Source: an uncultured Corynebacterium sp. (GTDB taxonomy: Bacteria > Actinomycetota > Actinomycetes > Mycobacteriales > Mycobacteriaceae). From it: a stretch of DNA of 6,008 nucleotides. The notes under the pieces were generated by a model, which was not told the DNA's origin, made no database searches, and saw only the letters and a list, made by a program, of their open reading frames with translations. The position numbers were made by a program, and so were the translations under genes. Shown in pieces: positions 1 to 6,008 of this stretch; position 1 is the first letter of the stretch; each line of letters opens with the position of its first letter. The DNA is taken from contig CALTTF010000096.1 in assembly GCA_943908385.1 (NCBI GenBank), positions 1-6,008 on the forward strand. The letters run 5' to 3'.

Positions 1-44
1 GTACTGCACTCGGGAGGGTGTGGGAGAGTAAGTTACCGCCGACC
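1..44 (+). rRNA. rrf: 5S ribosomal RNA, 3' end (partial)
   Basis: The first 44 bases match my memory of the 3' part of actinobacterial, especially corynebacterial, 5S rRNA. They include the helix IV/loop E stretch (GTACTGCACTCGGGAGGGTG), then TGGGAGAGTA and the closing-helix strand ACCGCC at 35-40. The 5' part lies left of the window. The exact 3' end is uncertain by a few bases (about 43-46). The sequence runs straight into a terminator, as expected for the last gene of an rRNA operon. Helix I pairing cannot be checked because the 5' strand is missing. Confidence 0.9.
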
Positions 45-60
45 AAAAACTTCATTTCAC

Positions 61-105
61 GCGGCGCCCTTGGAGGAATAGACTCCTCAAGGGGCGTCGC
101 TTTTT
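61..105 (+). terminator. Rho-independent terminator of the rRNA operon
   Basis: Bases 61-77 pair with 84-100 in a 17-position stem with one mismatch (72/89) and two G-T pairs. The loop is six bases (78-83), and TTTTT follows at 101-105. It lies 16 bases after the 5S end, so it very likely ends rRNA transcription. It also insulates the permease gene that starts at 137. Confidence 0.93.
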
Positions 106-113
106 CGTATTCA

Positions 114-119
114 TATACT
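114..119 (+). promoter_or_regulatory. possible -10 box upstream of the TauE/SafE gene
   Basis: TATACT at 114-119 matches the -10 consensus at five of six positions and lies in the only AT-rich stretch between the rRNA terminator and the permease gene. No convincing -35 is present, because the right spacing falls inside the terminator stem. A start near 126 would cut into the AGGAG ribosome binding site at 122-126. The permease may instead be expressed from read-through or an unrecognised promoter. Confidence 0.25.
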
Positions 120-136
120 TCAGGAGTTGTATCCAG

Positions 137-931
137 ATGACTGTCTTGTCCGGACTGCTGCTATTCGCCATGGGCATCATGGCCGGCATTATCAACTCCG
201 CCGTCGGTTCCGGTTCACTGTTGACCCTTCCGGTCCTGTTGGCGATTGGCGTACCGCCGGGAGTCGCGGTGCGCACCAACACTATCGGCATGATGTTCGC
301 GTCCTTCGGCTCCGCGTGGGGCTTCCGTCACGAGACGAAGAAGGAATTGCCGTTCCTCGGCCCGCTCATCGCAGCCACGGTGGTCGGCGCAGCTGCCGGC
401 TCCTTGCTGCTTTTGTTCACGCCGTCTTCGGCGTTGGACTGGGTGATCCCGATTCTGATCGTCGTCGCGCTGCTGCTCGTGATCTTCCAGCAGCGCTTCG
501 TCAAAGCTTTTTCAAAGAGCCAAGTGGTCTCCGAGGGGGAGAGCGACGGGACTGTCGGTGAGCCATACAAGCGTCCGGGGCTGGTTGGCGCCATGGGTTT
601 GGCGTCGATGTACGGAGGCTTCTTCACCGCGGCGCAGGGTGTGCTCTACATGGCGATTATGGGTGTGGGTACCGGCCACCCGTTCAAGGACGTTAACCCG
701 GTCAAGAACTTCCTGTCCATGATCGTGAACACGGTTGCCGCGCTCGTCTATCTGATCGCGTTCCTCTTCTTCGGCGCAGATGTGTTGTGGATCGGCGTGC
801 TCATTCTTGCCGCAGGCGGACTCATTGGCGGACTGGTGGGCTCCCGCATCGCTAAGCGTTTGTCCAATAAGTTCCTCAAGGGCCTCATTGTTGTCGTGGC
901 CCTCTATGCACTGGTCCGCCAGTTCGTCTAG
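137..931 (+). CDS. TauE/SafE-family membrane permease (sulfite/anion exporter family)
   Basis: This 264-residue polytopic membrane protein has the length and motifs of the TauE/SafE family, whose studied members move sulfite, sulfoacetate or related organic anions across the cytoplasmic membrane. The N-terminal repeat carries the family pattern A-G-x-I-N-x-x-x-G-x-G-S-L-L-T-L-P (residues 16-32) followed by G-x-P-P and T-N (residues 38-49). The second repeat has Y-G-G-F-F-T-A-A-Q-G (159-168) and V-N-P-V-K-N-F (186-192). Hydrophobic segments occur near 5-25, 28-40, 72-94, 101-117, 149-175, 193-212, 216-236 and 247-262. A soluble loop spans about 120-147. The ATG is supported by AGGAG at 122-126, ten bases upstream. 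It stands alone between the rRNA terminator and a convergent gene, so context gives no substrate. The family call is firm; the substrate is unknown. Confidence 0.88.
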   Translation: MTVLSGLLLFAMGIMAGIINSAVGSGSLLTLPVLLAIGVPPGVAVRTNTIGMMFASFGSAWGFRHETKKELPFLGPLIAATVVGAAAGSLLLLFTPSSALDWVIPILIVVALLLVIFQQRFVKAFSKSQVVSEGESDGTVGEPYKRPGLVGAMGLASMYGGFFTAAQGVLYMAIMGVGTGHPFKDVNPVKNFLSMIVNTVAALVYLIAFLFFGADVLWIGVLILAAGGLIGGLVGSRIAKRLSNKFLKGLIVVVALYALVRQFV

Positions 932-944
932 GAGTGGCAGATAC

Positions 945-973
945 AAAAAAGCCGGGACCGTCATGGTCCCGGC
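945..973 (-). terminator. Strong terminator for the minus-strand helicase/DUF3239 genes
   Basis: A perfect 9-bp GC-rich stem (951-959 with 965-973) has a five-base loop. On the minus strand it is followed by six T residues (the A run at 945-950), the classic layout for a minus-strand terminator 9 bases past the DUF3239-like gene. On the plus strand only TT follows the stem. It could still slow transcription from the permease gene that ends at 931, so partial two-way action is possible. Confidence 0.92.
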
Positions 974-982
974 TTGATTGCT

Positions 983-1630
983 TTAGAGGGGGAGGAGGTT
1001 CATGGAGGTGGCTTTGACGTCGTCAAGCTTTGTCCGTGCTTTGTCGAGCTTGCTCCACTGATCCTGGGGGATTGCGGTGCGCGCTTGTTTGACGACGTCC
1101 TGGTCGGGGGTCGCCCACGCGATCGGCATCGGGGTGACTTCTTGCCAATGGTCTGTGTCGCGCGTCGTGCGCCGTCCGCCGACGGCGACGGACGGCACCT
1201 TGGTGCCCACCTTCGGATCGTCGATGCCGGGAATGGAGGAGACCGTGCGCAGCGCCGCGGCGTATGTCGGCGGGAGGGTCTCGTCGACGTTGATGTTCAC
1301 CAGCGCCATGAGCACCATGTCGCGCGGGTTGACCTCGGCGATGACGGCCGGGGCGAGCGGGTAGCGGTCGTAGAGCTCCTGTGCGCCGCCGACAGAACGC
1401 GGCACCATGAGACCCACGACGAGCATGACGATGCCGAAAGGCACGAGTCCGATCACACCGAGCCAGCCCCAGGCGGAGTTGTCGGGGGTGAGCGTCCACA
1501 GCAGTACGGCAGCGACGACGCAGATCACGAACAGGCTGATGCCGGAGATGGTCACCTTGCGCGTGTCGCGCAGCATCTCGTTGTGCTTTTTCGCGAAGGC
1601 CTCGTCGACGTCGAAGTGAAAGCGATTCAT
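983..1630 (-). CDS. Membrane-anchored DUF3239-like protein, function unknown
   Basis: The 215-residue product has a charged N-terminus (1-26), two transmembrane helices (about 27-46 and 53-77) joined by a short polar turn, and a C-terminal soluble region (about 80-215). That region looks beta-rich in its first half (P-A-V-I-A-E-V near 94-100, then V-L-M-A-L-V-N) and helical at the end (Q-W-S-K-L-D, 191-196). The layout and the Y-P-L-A-P-A-V-I-A-E-V-N-P-R stretch resemble proteins labelled DUF3239 in Corynebacterium; this is from memory and unchecked. With two helices and no signal peptide, the C-terminal domain probably faces the cytoplasm. The gene starts 11 bases after the helicase stop, so the two are probably co-transcribed. 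A GGGAG lies only three bases before the ATG, an unusually short spacing. No catalytic motif is visible. Confidence 0.78.
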   Translation of the reverse strand: MNRFHFDVDEAFAKKHNEMLRDTRKVTISGISLFVICVVAAVLLWTLTPDNSAWGWLGVIGLVPFGIVMLVVGLMVPRSVGGAQELYDRYPLAPAVIAEVNPRDMVLMALVNINVDETLPPTYAAALRTVSSIPGIDDPKVGTKVPSVAVGGRRTTRDTDHWQEVTPMPIAWATPDQDVVKQARTAIPQDQWSKLDKARTKLDDVKATSMNLLPL

Positions 1631-1641
1631 AAGCTCCCAGT

Positions 1642-3297
1642 TTAGAGGTCGGCTGCGTCGACGAGCCGGTAGGCGTAGCCCTGTTCGGCGAGGAAGCGCT
1701 GGCGGTGCATCGCGTACTCGGCATCGAGGGTGTCGCGTGCGACGACGGTGTAGAACAGTGCTTCCGCACCATCGGCCTTCGGGCGCAGCAGGCGTCCGAG
1801 GCGCTGGGCTTCCTCCTGGCGTGAGCCGAATGTTCCGGAGACCTGGATGCCCACGGCGGCTTCCGGCAGGTCAATGGAGAAATTCGCCACCTTCGACACC
1901 ACGAGAGTCTGGATTTCACCGTTCCGGAACGCGTCGAAGGTGGTTTCACGCTTCTTGGTGGAGGTTTTTCCGTCGATAAGCGGGGCGCCCGTGCGCGCGG
2001 CGATGTCTTCGAGCTGCTCGATGAAGGCGCCGATGATCAACGTCTGCTGCCCTTCATGCTGGGCAAGAAGCTTATCGACGACCGCGAGCTTTCCCTCGCT
2101 GCACGCCGCGATGCGGTAGCGCTCCCGGGTTTCGGCGGTGGCGTACATCATGCGCTCGTTGTCGGTGAGCGTGGTGCGGACCTCGACGCATTCGGCGGTG
2201 GCGATGTAGCCGGCCATTTCGAGCTCTTTCCACGGGGCGTCGTAGCGCTTCGGGCCGATGAGCGAAAAGACATCGTCTTCGCGGTGGTCCTCGCGCACGA
2301 GGGTGGCGGTGAGCCCCAAGCGGCGGCGCGACTGGAGGTCGGCAGCCATGCGGAAGACCGGGGCGGGAAGCAGATGGACCTCGTCGTAGATGATCAGGCC
2401 CCAGTCGCGGGAGTCGAAGAGCTCGAGCGCCTTGTACTCGCCCTTCGTTTTACGGGTGACCACTTGGTAGGTGGCGATGGTGACGGGGCGGATCTCTTTG
2501 CGCTCGCCGGAGTACTCGCCGATTTCTTCCGGGGTGAGAGAGGTCCGGCGCAGCAGCTCGTCGCGCCACTGGCGGCCCGCAACGGTGTTGGTGACGAGGA
2601 TGAGCGTGGTCGTCTGCGCCTGCGCCATAGAAGCGGCGCCGACAATGGTCTTGCCCGCGCCGCAGGGCAAGACCACCACGCCGGAGCCGCCTTCCCAGAA
2701 CGATTCGGTGGCGTACTGCTGGTAATCGCGCAGCTCCCAGCCGTCCTCGCCGTCCGATCCGGCGGTGAGCCGGATTGGGTGGGACTCGCCGTCGACGTAG
2801 CCGGCGCGGTCGTCGACAGGCCAGCCGAGCTTGGTCAGCTCCTGCTTGATCCGGCCGCGTTCGGAGGGGTGGACGGGGGCGGTGGTGGTGTCGATAAGCG
2901 CGCCCACCATGGGCTTAATCTTCTTGTTGCGGGTGATCTCAGTGAGAATGGCCGCGTCGTCCGCCTCAAGAATCAGCCCGTGTGCCGGGTGTTTGAGCAG
3001 GCGCACGCGGCCGTAGCGCGCCATCGTCTCCGCGACGTCGATGAGCAAGGCCTGCGGGACAGGGAAACGGGAGTAGCGCTCGAGGACGTCGACGGCCTGC
3101 TCGGCGTCGAAGCCAGCGGCCCGCGCATTCCACAGCGCCAGCGGAGTGATGCGGTAGGTATGCACGTGCTCCGGCGCGCGCTCCAGCTCCGCGTACGGGG
3201 CCAACGCCGCGCGCGCCGCCCCTGCTTCCGGGTGCGCGACATCGAGGAGGACAGTCTTGTCCGACTGAACAATGAGCGGGCCGTCACCTAAAGGCAT
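1642..3297 (-). CDS. xpb: XPB/Rad25-type DNA repair helicase (superfamily 2)
   Basis: This 551-residue protein is a full-length actinobacterial XPB, an ATP-driven 3'-5' DNA helicase/translocase related to the eukaryotic nucleotide excision repair and TFIIH subunit. An N-terminal XPB-specific region (about 1-185) begins G-P-L-I-V-Q-S-D-K-T, much like the mycobacterial protein, which supports this ATG. The first helicase domain holds motif I (P-C-G-A-G-K-T, 211-217), the DEAH-type box D-E-V-H (305-308), motif III T-A-T (330-332) and the XPB hallmark R-E-D (335-337). The second domain has I-I-G-A-F (421-425), S-K-V-A-N-F-S-I-D-L-P (468-478) and motif VI Q-R-L-G-R-L-L-R (498-505). All catalytic motifs are intact. 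No Shine-Dalgarno sequence precedes the ATG, but a -10-like box sits 7 bases before it, so the mRNA is probably leaderless. Its role in bacterial repair is not settled. No Bax1-type nuclease partner, known from archaea, lies beside it. Confidence 0.96.
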   Translation of the reverse strand: MPLGDGPLIVQSDKTVLLDVAHPEAGAARAALAPYAELERAPEHVHTYRITPLALWNARAAGFDAEQAVDVLERYSRFPVPQALLIDVAETMARYGRVRLLKHPAHGLILEADDAAILTEITRNKKIKPMVGALIDTTTAPVHPSERGRIKQELTKLGWPVDDRAGYVDGESHPIRLTAGSDGEDGWELRDYQQYATESFWEGGSGVVVLPCGAGKTIVGAASMAQAQTTTLILVTNTVAGRQWRDELLRRTSLTPEEIGEYSGERKEIRPVTIATYQVVTRKTKGEYKALELFDSRDWGLIIYDEVHLLPAPVFRMAADLQSRRRLGLTATLVREDHREDDVFSLIGPKRYDAPWKELEMAGYIATAECVEVRTTLTDNERMMYATAETRERYRIAACSEGKLAVVDKLLAQHEGQQTLIIGAFIEQLEDIAARTGAPLIDGKTSTKKRETTFDAFRNGEIQTLVVSKVANFSIDLPEAAVGIQVSGTFGSRQEEAQRLGRLLRPKADGAEALFYTVVARDTLDAEYAMHRQRFLAEQGYAYRLVDAADL

Positions 3298-3304
3298 GGA
3301 GGCG

Positions 3305-3334
3305 ATTATGCCTGTTTAGGGCATGAACTTCTAA
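3305..3334 (-). promoter_or_regulatory. Candidate leaderless promoter of the XPB gene
   Basis: Read on the minus strand, CATAAT (3310-3305) matches the -10 consensus TATAAT at five of six positions. Exactly seven bases separate it from the A of the XPB ATG (3297), so transcription would begin at or next to the start codon. A weak -35 candidate, TTAGAA (3334-3329, three of six matches), lies 18 bases upstream and overlaps the permease stop codon. The absence of a purine-rich ribosome binding site (the ATG is preceded by CGCCTCC) supports a leaderless transcript, which is common in actinobacteria. Confidence 0.6.
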
Positions 3335-4529
3335 CTCCGCAGTGCCTCCGACCATTTGGTGGTTTGGCCGTTGTTGAGGATGGTGCGGCGGTAGATGCGC
3401 GCTGCGATCCAGACGACGACCACGGTCGCTACGGCAGCCAGGGCAAGGGAGCCCGCAAGCTGAAGTGCGGTGAAATCGCCGGCCGCATACGACAGGGGCG
3501 CAGCGAAGATGGACACGGGTGGGATCCAGCTGGCCACCTGCATCCAGGTGGCGTCGGTAGCCATCCAGCCGAATGCCGGGATGTAGGCGCTGACAATGAT
3601 CAGTAGCAGGACGGGCATCTGTGTGGATTGGAGGTCCTCGGTGCGCTGGACCATCGCGCCAGCGGCGGCGTAGAGGCCGGCGAAGAAGAGCATGGCCAGC
3701 AGGTAGGACACGAGCATGACGGGGAGGATGGACCAGTCGATGCTGATGTCCTCCAGTAGCCCCGTGAACTGCAGTGCGGCGAAACCGGCGCCGAGCAGGA
3801 TCGCGGTGGAGATGAATCCGAAGACGAGGTTGCCCAGATCTTGCCTGCCAGGAAGTCGAGCGGACGCACGGCGGCGAGGACGAGCTCGACGACGCGGGAG
3901 GATTTCTCCTCTGTCACGCGGCTGCCCACCTGCGCGGCGAAGGTGATCACCATGAACACGATCAGCATGAGCAGGATGAATGCGGTGAGCAGGCGCGCGA
4001 AGTCCTGTTCGGAAGAAGCATCGTCTTTGCCTTCGTCGATATTGGCGATGTCTACTGCTTCAACGTTGATCTCCGGGGAGGCAGCCTGGAAGTCGGTGGT
4101 TGAGATGCCCAGCTGTTCCAGCGCGGCGGCTTGTGAATAGGACTCGGCGAGGGCATCCACGGTGGTCATCACGGACGTATCGGGGAGACCATCGGAGATG
4201 ACCTGCCAGTTGTCGTTTTCAGCGACGAGCGCGGCATCGACTTCGCCGTCGCGCACGAGGTTCTCGGCCTCAGCGCGGTCAGCCGCATCGCGGGCTTCAA
4301 GGCCGGAGCCTTCGAGCGCTTGCTTATCGACGTTCACGACGGCCACTGGTGTGGCCTTCTCCTCCGGGTCCTTGTTCTTCTGCCAGGACGCAAAGCCGAC
4401 GGCGGCGAGAATGGCCACCAACATGATGACCAGGGTGATGATCACAGATTTCTTGCTGAACAGAATCTGGATCTCGCGCTTGGCGGTGGTGAGGATGGTG
4501 TGGAGCGGGGAGTAGGTATTCGGAGTCAT
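3331..4529 (-). pseudogene. ABC-2/NatB-type transporter permease, broken by a one-base frameshift
   Basis: This gene encodes the membrane subunit of an ABC exporter, partner of the ATPase gene just upstream. Frame one runs from the ATG at 4529. It has a transmembrane helix (28-49), a large extracytoplasmic region (about 50-178), a second helix (180-200) and the ABC-2 family block E-E-K-S-S-R-V-V-E-L-V-L (207-218) to L-A-G-K-I-W (227-232). After W232 the frame turns into Ser/Pro-rich nonsense and stops at 3600. The true continuation (G-N-L-V-F-G-F-I-S-T) lies one frame over and runs to the stop at 3331, with about five more helices and an R-I-Y-R-R-T C-terminal motif. One extra base at the C run 3833-3835 would give an intact 399-residue protein. 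The ATG directly abuts the ATPase stop and has AAGGAGG (4547-4541) 11 bases upstream. An internal ATG at 3717 opens a 128-residue fragment but has no ribosome binding site, so two separate genes are unlikely. Real inactivation and sequence error are both possible. Confidence 0.85.
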
Positions 4530-5408
4530 TTACTTCACAACCTCCTTGAACAGGTCGGTCAGGTCAGGGACGACGCGGGTGAATTCGTGGACCTCGCCGG
4601 CAGCGAGGGCGGCGCGGAGGATGTGCTGGTCGTTGCCGGTGGAAGAGGTCTCGAGGATGACGTGGTCCGGGGCGTCGTCGATAAGCGTTGTGCCCTCCGG
4701 GAACCACCCGCGGGCTGTTGTGCCGACCTTGTAGCGGACGGGGCCGTGCGTGCGCAGCTCATCGACGGTGCCTTCGGCGACCATGCGGCCGCGGGTGACG
4801 ATGCCGACGCGGTCGCAGAGGCGCTGGACGAGGTCGAGCTGGTGCGAGGAGAAGACGACAGGGACGCCGCTACGTGCGCGGTCGGTGAGCATGGTGCTCA
4901 TGACGTCGACGGCGACGGGGTCGAGGCCGGAGAACGGCTCGTCGAGGATGAGGATGTCCGGATCGTGGATCAAGCTGGCGGCGAGCTGGACACGCTGCTG
5001 GTTGCCCAGCGAGAGGTCGTCGAGCTTGTCGTTCACGCGCTCGCCCAAGCCGAGCTCGCCCAGGAGCTTCTCGCCGCGCTTCTTGGCGGCCGCGCCGTCC
5101 ACGCCGTGGAGCTTGGCCAGGAAGACGAGCTGGTCGAGGATCTTCTCCTTGCCGTACAGGCCGCGCTCTTCCGGCATGTAGCCGATGCGGCGCCGCGTGG
5201 CGTCGTTGAGCGGCGTGCCGTCGAGCAGCACCTCGCCGGAGTCTGCCTCGAGCACGCCCAGCGCGATGCGCATCGTGGTGGACTTGCCGGCGCCGTTGGA
5301 GCCGACGAAGCCGTAGAGCTCGCCGTCGCCGACGGTGAAGTTCATCCCGTCGAGCGCCTGGGTCTCCCCGAAGCGTTTGTGCAGATCTCTGATGTCAAGA
5401 GTGGTCAT
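4530..5408 (-). CDS. ABC transporter ATP-binding protein (NatA/YhaQ-like exporter ATPase)
   Basis: A cytoplasmic ATPase of 292 residues that would power the neighbouring NatB-type permease. Walker A is G-S-N-G-A-G-K-S-T (36-44). The Q-loop region reads G-Y-M-P-E-E-R-G-L-Y (76-85), the form usual in this subfamily, which has no Gln. The signature is the variant L-S-L-G-N-Q-Q (132-138). Walker B is I-L-I-L-D-E-P (152-158) with catalytic Glu157; the D-loop S-G-L-D is 160-163 and the switch His is 189. About 70 residues follow (225-292), as in ATPases with a DUF4162-type C-terminal domain. All catalytic residues are present. The start has AAGGAGG (5422-5416) seven bases upstream, inside the end of the previous gene, with a 2-base gap between genes. 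NatA/NatB-like pairs are described for sodium, peptide or antibiotic export; the substrate here is unknown. Confidence 0.94.
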   Translation of the reverse strand: MTTLDIRDLHKRFGETQALDGMNFTVGDGELYGFVGSNGAGKSTTMRIALGVLEADSGEVLLDGTPLNDATRRRIGYMPEERGLYGKEKILDQLVFLAKLHGVDGAAAKKRGEKLLGELGLGERVNDKLDDLSLGNQQRVQLAASLIHDPDILILDEPFSGLDPVAVDVMSTMLTDRARSGVPVVFSSHQLDLVQRLCDRVGIVTRGRMVAEGTVDELRTHGPVRYKVGTTARGWFPEGTTLIDDAPDHVILETSSTGNDQHILRAALAAGEVHEFTRVVPDLTDLFKEVVK

Positions 5409-5410
5409 TT

Positions 5411-5857
5411 TCAGTCCTCCTTGCGGTTGAAGGTGATGGCGTAGCCGATCATGGGCAGCGGGTAGGCGATAAGGAATGTAAACAGCATGAAATAACCGGC
5501 GGCTAAGAGGGCCGTGCTGCCCGGTGTGTCAAGCCGCTCGCCGAGAAGCATGAAGATGAAGCCGCCGATGCCGGTGAGCAGGGCGAACACCTTCATCGCG
5601 CGCTTGCGCCAGGTGTCCAGCACGCTGCGCTCGTACTCGTCGAGCTGGTCTTCTGGGACATTGTCGGCGTTTCCGTTCTCCGCTCTGATCTGCGTCCACG
5701 CGATCATGCTGATCACGACGAAAGTAATCGATAGGGTGGACAGCCACCATTGGCGCAGTATCGGCTGGAGAGCGGTGCAGACGATGAAAGCGAGCATGAA
5801 GAAAAAGAAAACAAAGATCAGAGTCTTCGTTTTTCTCTCGCGGTCGAGGCGGGTCAT
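5411..5857 (-). CDS. Small four-helix membrane protein of the XRE/ABC operon, function unknown
   Basis: The 148-residue product is strongly hydrophobic. It has four predicted transmembrane helices (about 12-31, 38-56, 87-106 and 114-140) and a charged N-terminus (M-T-R-L-D-R-E-R-K-T-K). A central cytoplasmic-type loop (57-86) carries the acidic/basic stretch E-D-Q-L-D-E-Y-E-R-S-V-L-D-T-W-R-K-R. I do not recognise a named family, though small membrane proteins with a similar D-E-x-x-R-x-V-x-D loop commonly accompany XRE-type regulators in Gram-positive bacteria. Its ATG overlaps the regulator's stop codon (ATGA), with AAGGAG (5874-5869) 11 bases upstream, so it is translationally coupled. It could be an accessory or sensing subunit for the regulator or the exporter; that is inference from position only. 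Confidence 0.82.
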   Translation of the reverse strand: MTRLDRERKTKTLIFVFFFFMLAFIVCTALQPILRQWWLSTLSITFVVISMIAWTQIRAENGNADNVPEDQLDEYERSVLDTWRKRAMKVFALLTGIGGFIFMLLGERLDTPGSTALLAAGYFMLFTFLIAYPLPMIGYAITFNRKED

Positions 5858-6008
5858 TTCGGGTACAGCTCCTTCGACATAGGGGCGAATTCGGTGCGGG
5901 AGAACACGGCCTCGACTGGGAGGTCGAAGACCTCGCAGACGCGGAAGGCGAGATCGAGGCTGGGGGAGTGGTCGCCGCGCTCCAAAGCGCCGATGGTCTG
6001 CGGGTTCA
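5854..6008 (-). CDS. XRE-family HTH transcriptional regulator, C-terminal part
   Basis: An open frame enters from the right edge and ends at TGA (5856-5854), giving the last 50 full codons; the start is outside the window. The visible part begins N-P-Q-T-I-G-A-L-E-R-G, the recognition-helix motif of small Cro/C1-type regulators (usually V-S-R-Q-T-I-x-x-I-E-R-G). It continues H-S-P-S-L-D-L-A-F-R-V and V-F-D-L-P-V-E-A-V-F, the usual last helices. A short tail ends in M-S-K-E-L-Y-P-K. Such proteins are typically about 65-80 residues, so roughly 20 N-terminal residues are missing. The stop overlaps the membrane-protein ATG by four bases, making this the first visible gene of the ABC operon and probably its repressor or autoregulator. 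Its operator and the operon promoter should lie to the right of the window. Confidence 0.9.
   Translation of the reverse strand, partial: NPQTIGALERGDHSPSLDLAFRVCEVFDLPVEAVFSRTEFAPMSKELYPK

Noticed and set aside
76..85. Missing Q-loop glutamine in the ABC ATPase (protein residues 76-85) as a sign of inactivity
   Set aside because: The P-E-E-R-G-L-Y form at this place and the L-S-L-G-N-Q-Q signature are usual in NatA/YhaQ-like ATPases, so they do not suggest a defect.
1023..1949. Minus-strand open frame spanning the XPB/DUF3239 junction in another frame
   Set aside because: It overlaps both well-supported genes out of frame, and its product is Arg/Ser/Pro-rich, typical of an off-frame translation.
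2757..2775. 7-bp inverted repeat ATCCGGC / GCCGGAT
   Set aside because: It is inside the XPB coding region with no T run and sits between codons of an ordinary loop region. Such short GC hairpins are expected by chance in GC-rich DNA.
2056..3291. Long plus-strand open frame (411 codons) opposite the XPB gene
   Set aside because: It is antisense to a clear helicase with all motifs. Its product is rich in Gly, Arg, Val and Asp with no family features. Long antisense frames are a normal by-product of GC-rich codon use.
3533..3552. Perfect 8-bp inverted repeat with a 4-base loop (GCCACCTG-CATC-CAGGTGGC)
   Set aside because: It lies inside the permease coding frame, encodes normal-looking membrane sequence and has no T run. 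It is not a terminator, and I see no reason to call it an operator.
3331..3717. Separate 128-residue small permease gene
   Set aside because: The ATG at 3717 has no ribosome binding site, and the same frame is open and membrane-like further upstream to the frameshift. It is the back half of the broken permease, not its own gene.
3825..3840. Programmed ribosomal frameshifting in the permease
   Set aside because: No slippery heptamer or downstream stimulating structure is evident around TGGGCAAC, and I know of no ABC-2 permease that uses frameshifting. A mutation or sequence error is simpler.
4320..5444. Long plus-strand open frame (374 codons) opposite the ABC ATPase
   Set aside because: It lies antisense to the ATPase and the permease start, and its low-complexity Val/Glu/Asp/Ala-rich product has no recognisable domain. 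The minus-strand genes explain the region fully.

Overview
The window looks like chromosomal DNA from a GC-rich actinobacterium of the Corynebacterium type. This rests on the 3' end of a 5S rRNA that reads like the corynebacterial one, an XPB helicase of the actinobacterial kind, a corynebacterial-type DUF3239-like membrane protein, and an apparently leaderless promoter. The assignment is from recognition, not from a search.

Layout. Bases 1-44 are the tail of a 5S rRNA, so an rRNA operon ends here. A strong intrinsic terminator follows (61-105). Next is one plus-strand gene, a TauE/SafE-type membrane permease (137-931). Everything from 945 to the right edge is on the minus strand. Read in transcription order, from the right edge leftwards, it contains: the C-terminal end of an XRE-family (helix-turn-helix) regulator (5854-6008); a small four-helix membrane protein (5411-5857); an ABC ATPase (4530-5408); an ABC-2/NatB-type permease broken by a one-base frameshift (3331-4529); an XPB-type DNA helicase (1642-3297); a two-helix DUF3239-like protein (983-1630); and a strong terminator (945-973) facing the plus-strand gene.

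How the genes fit together. The first four minus-strand genes are packed with a 4-base overlap, a 2-base gap and a 0-base gap. They form one translationally coupled unit: a regulator, an accessory membrane protein and a two-component ABC exporter. The exporter's substrate cannot be read from the sequence. The helicase follows after 33 bases and seems to have its own promoter, whose -10 box sits 7 bases before the ATG. That fits a leaderless mRNA, and helicase plus DUF3239 gene would form a second, two-gene unit ending at 945-973.

The most notable observation is the permease frameshift. Adding one base to a C run at 3833-3835 restores a normal-looking 399-residue protein, so this is either a very recent mutation or a sequence error. 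I see no mobile element, CRISPR array, tRNA or clear sign of gene transfer. Most of the window is ordinary core-genome content.
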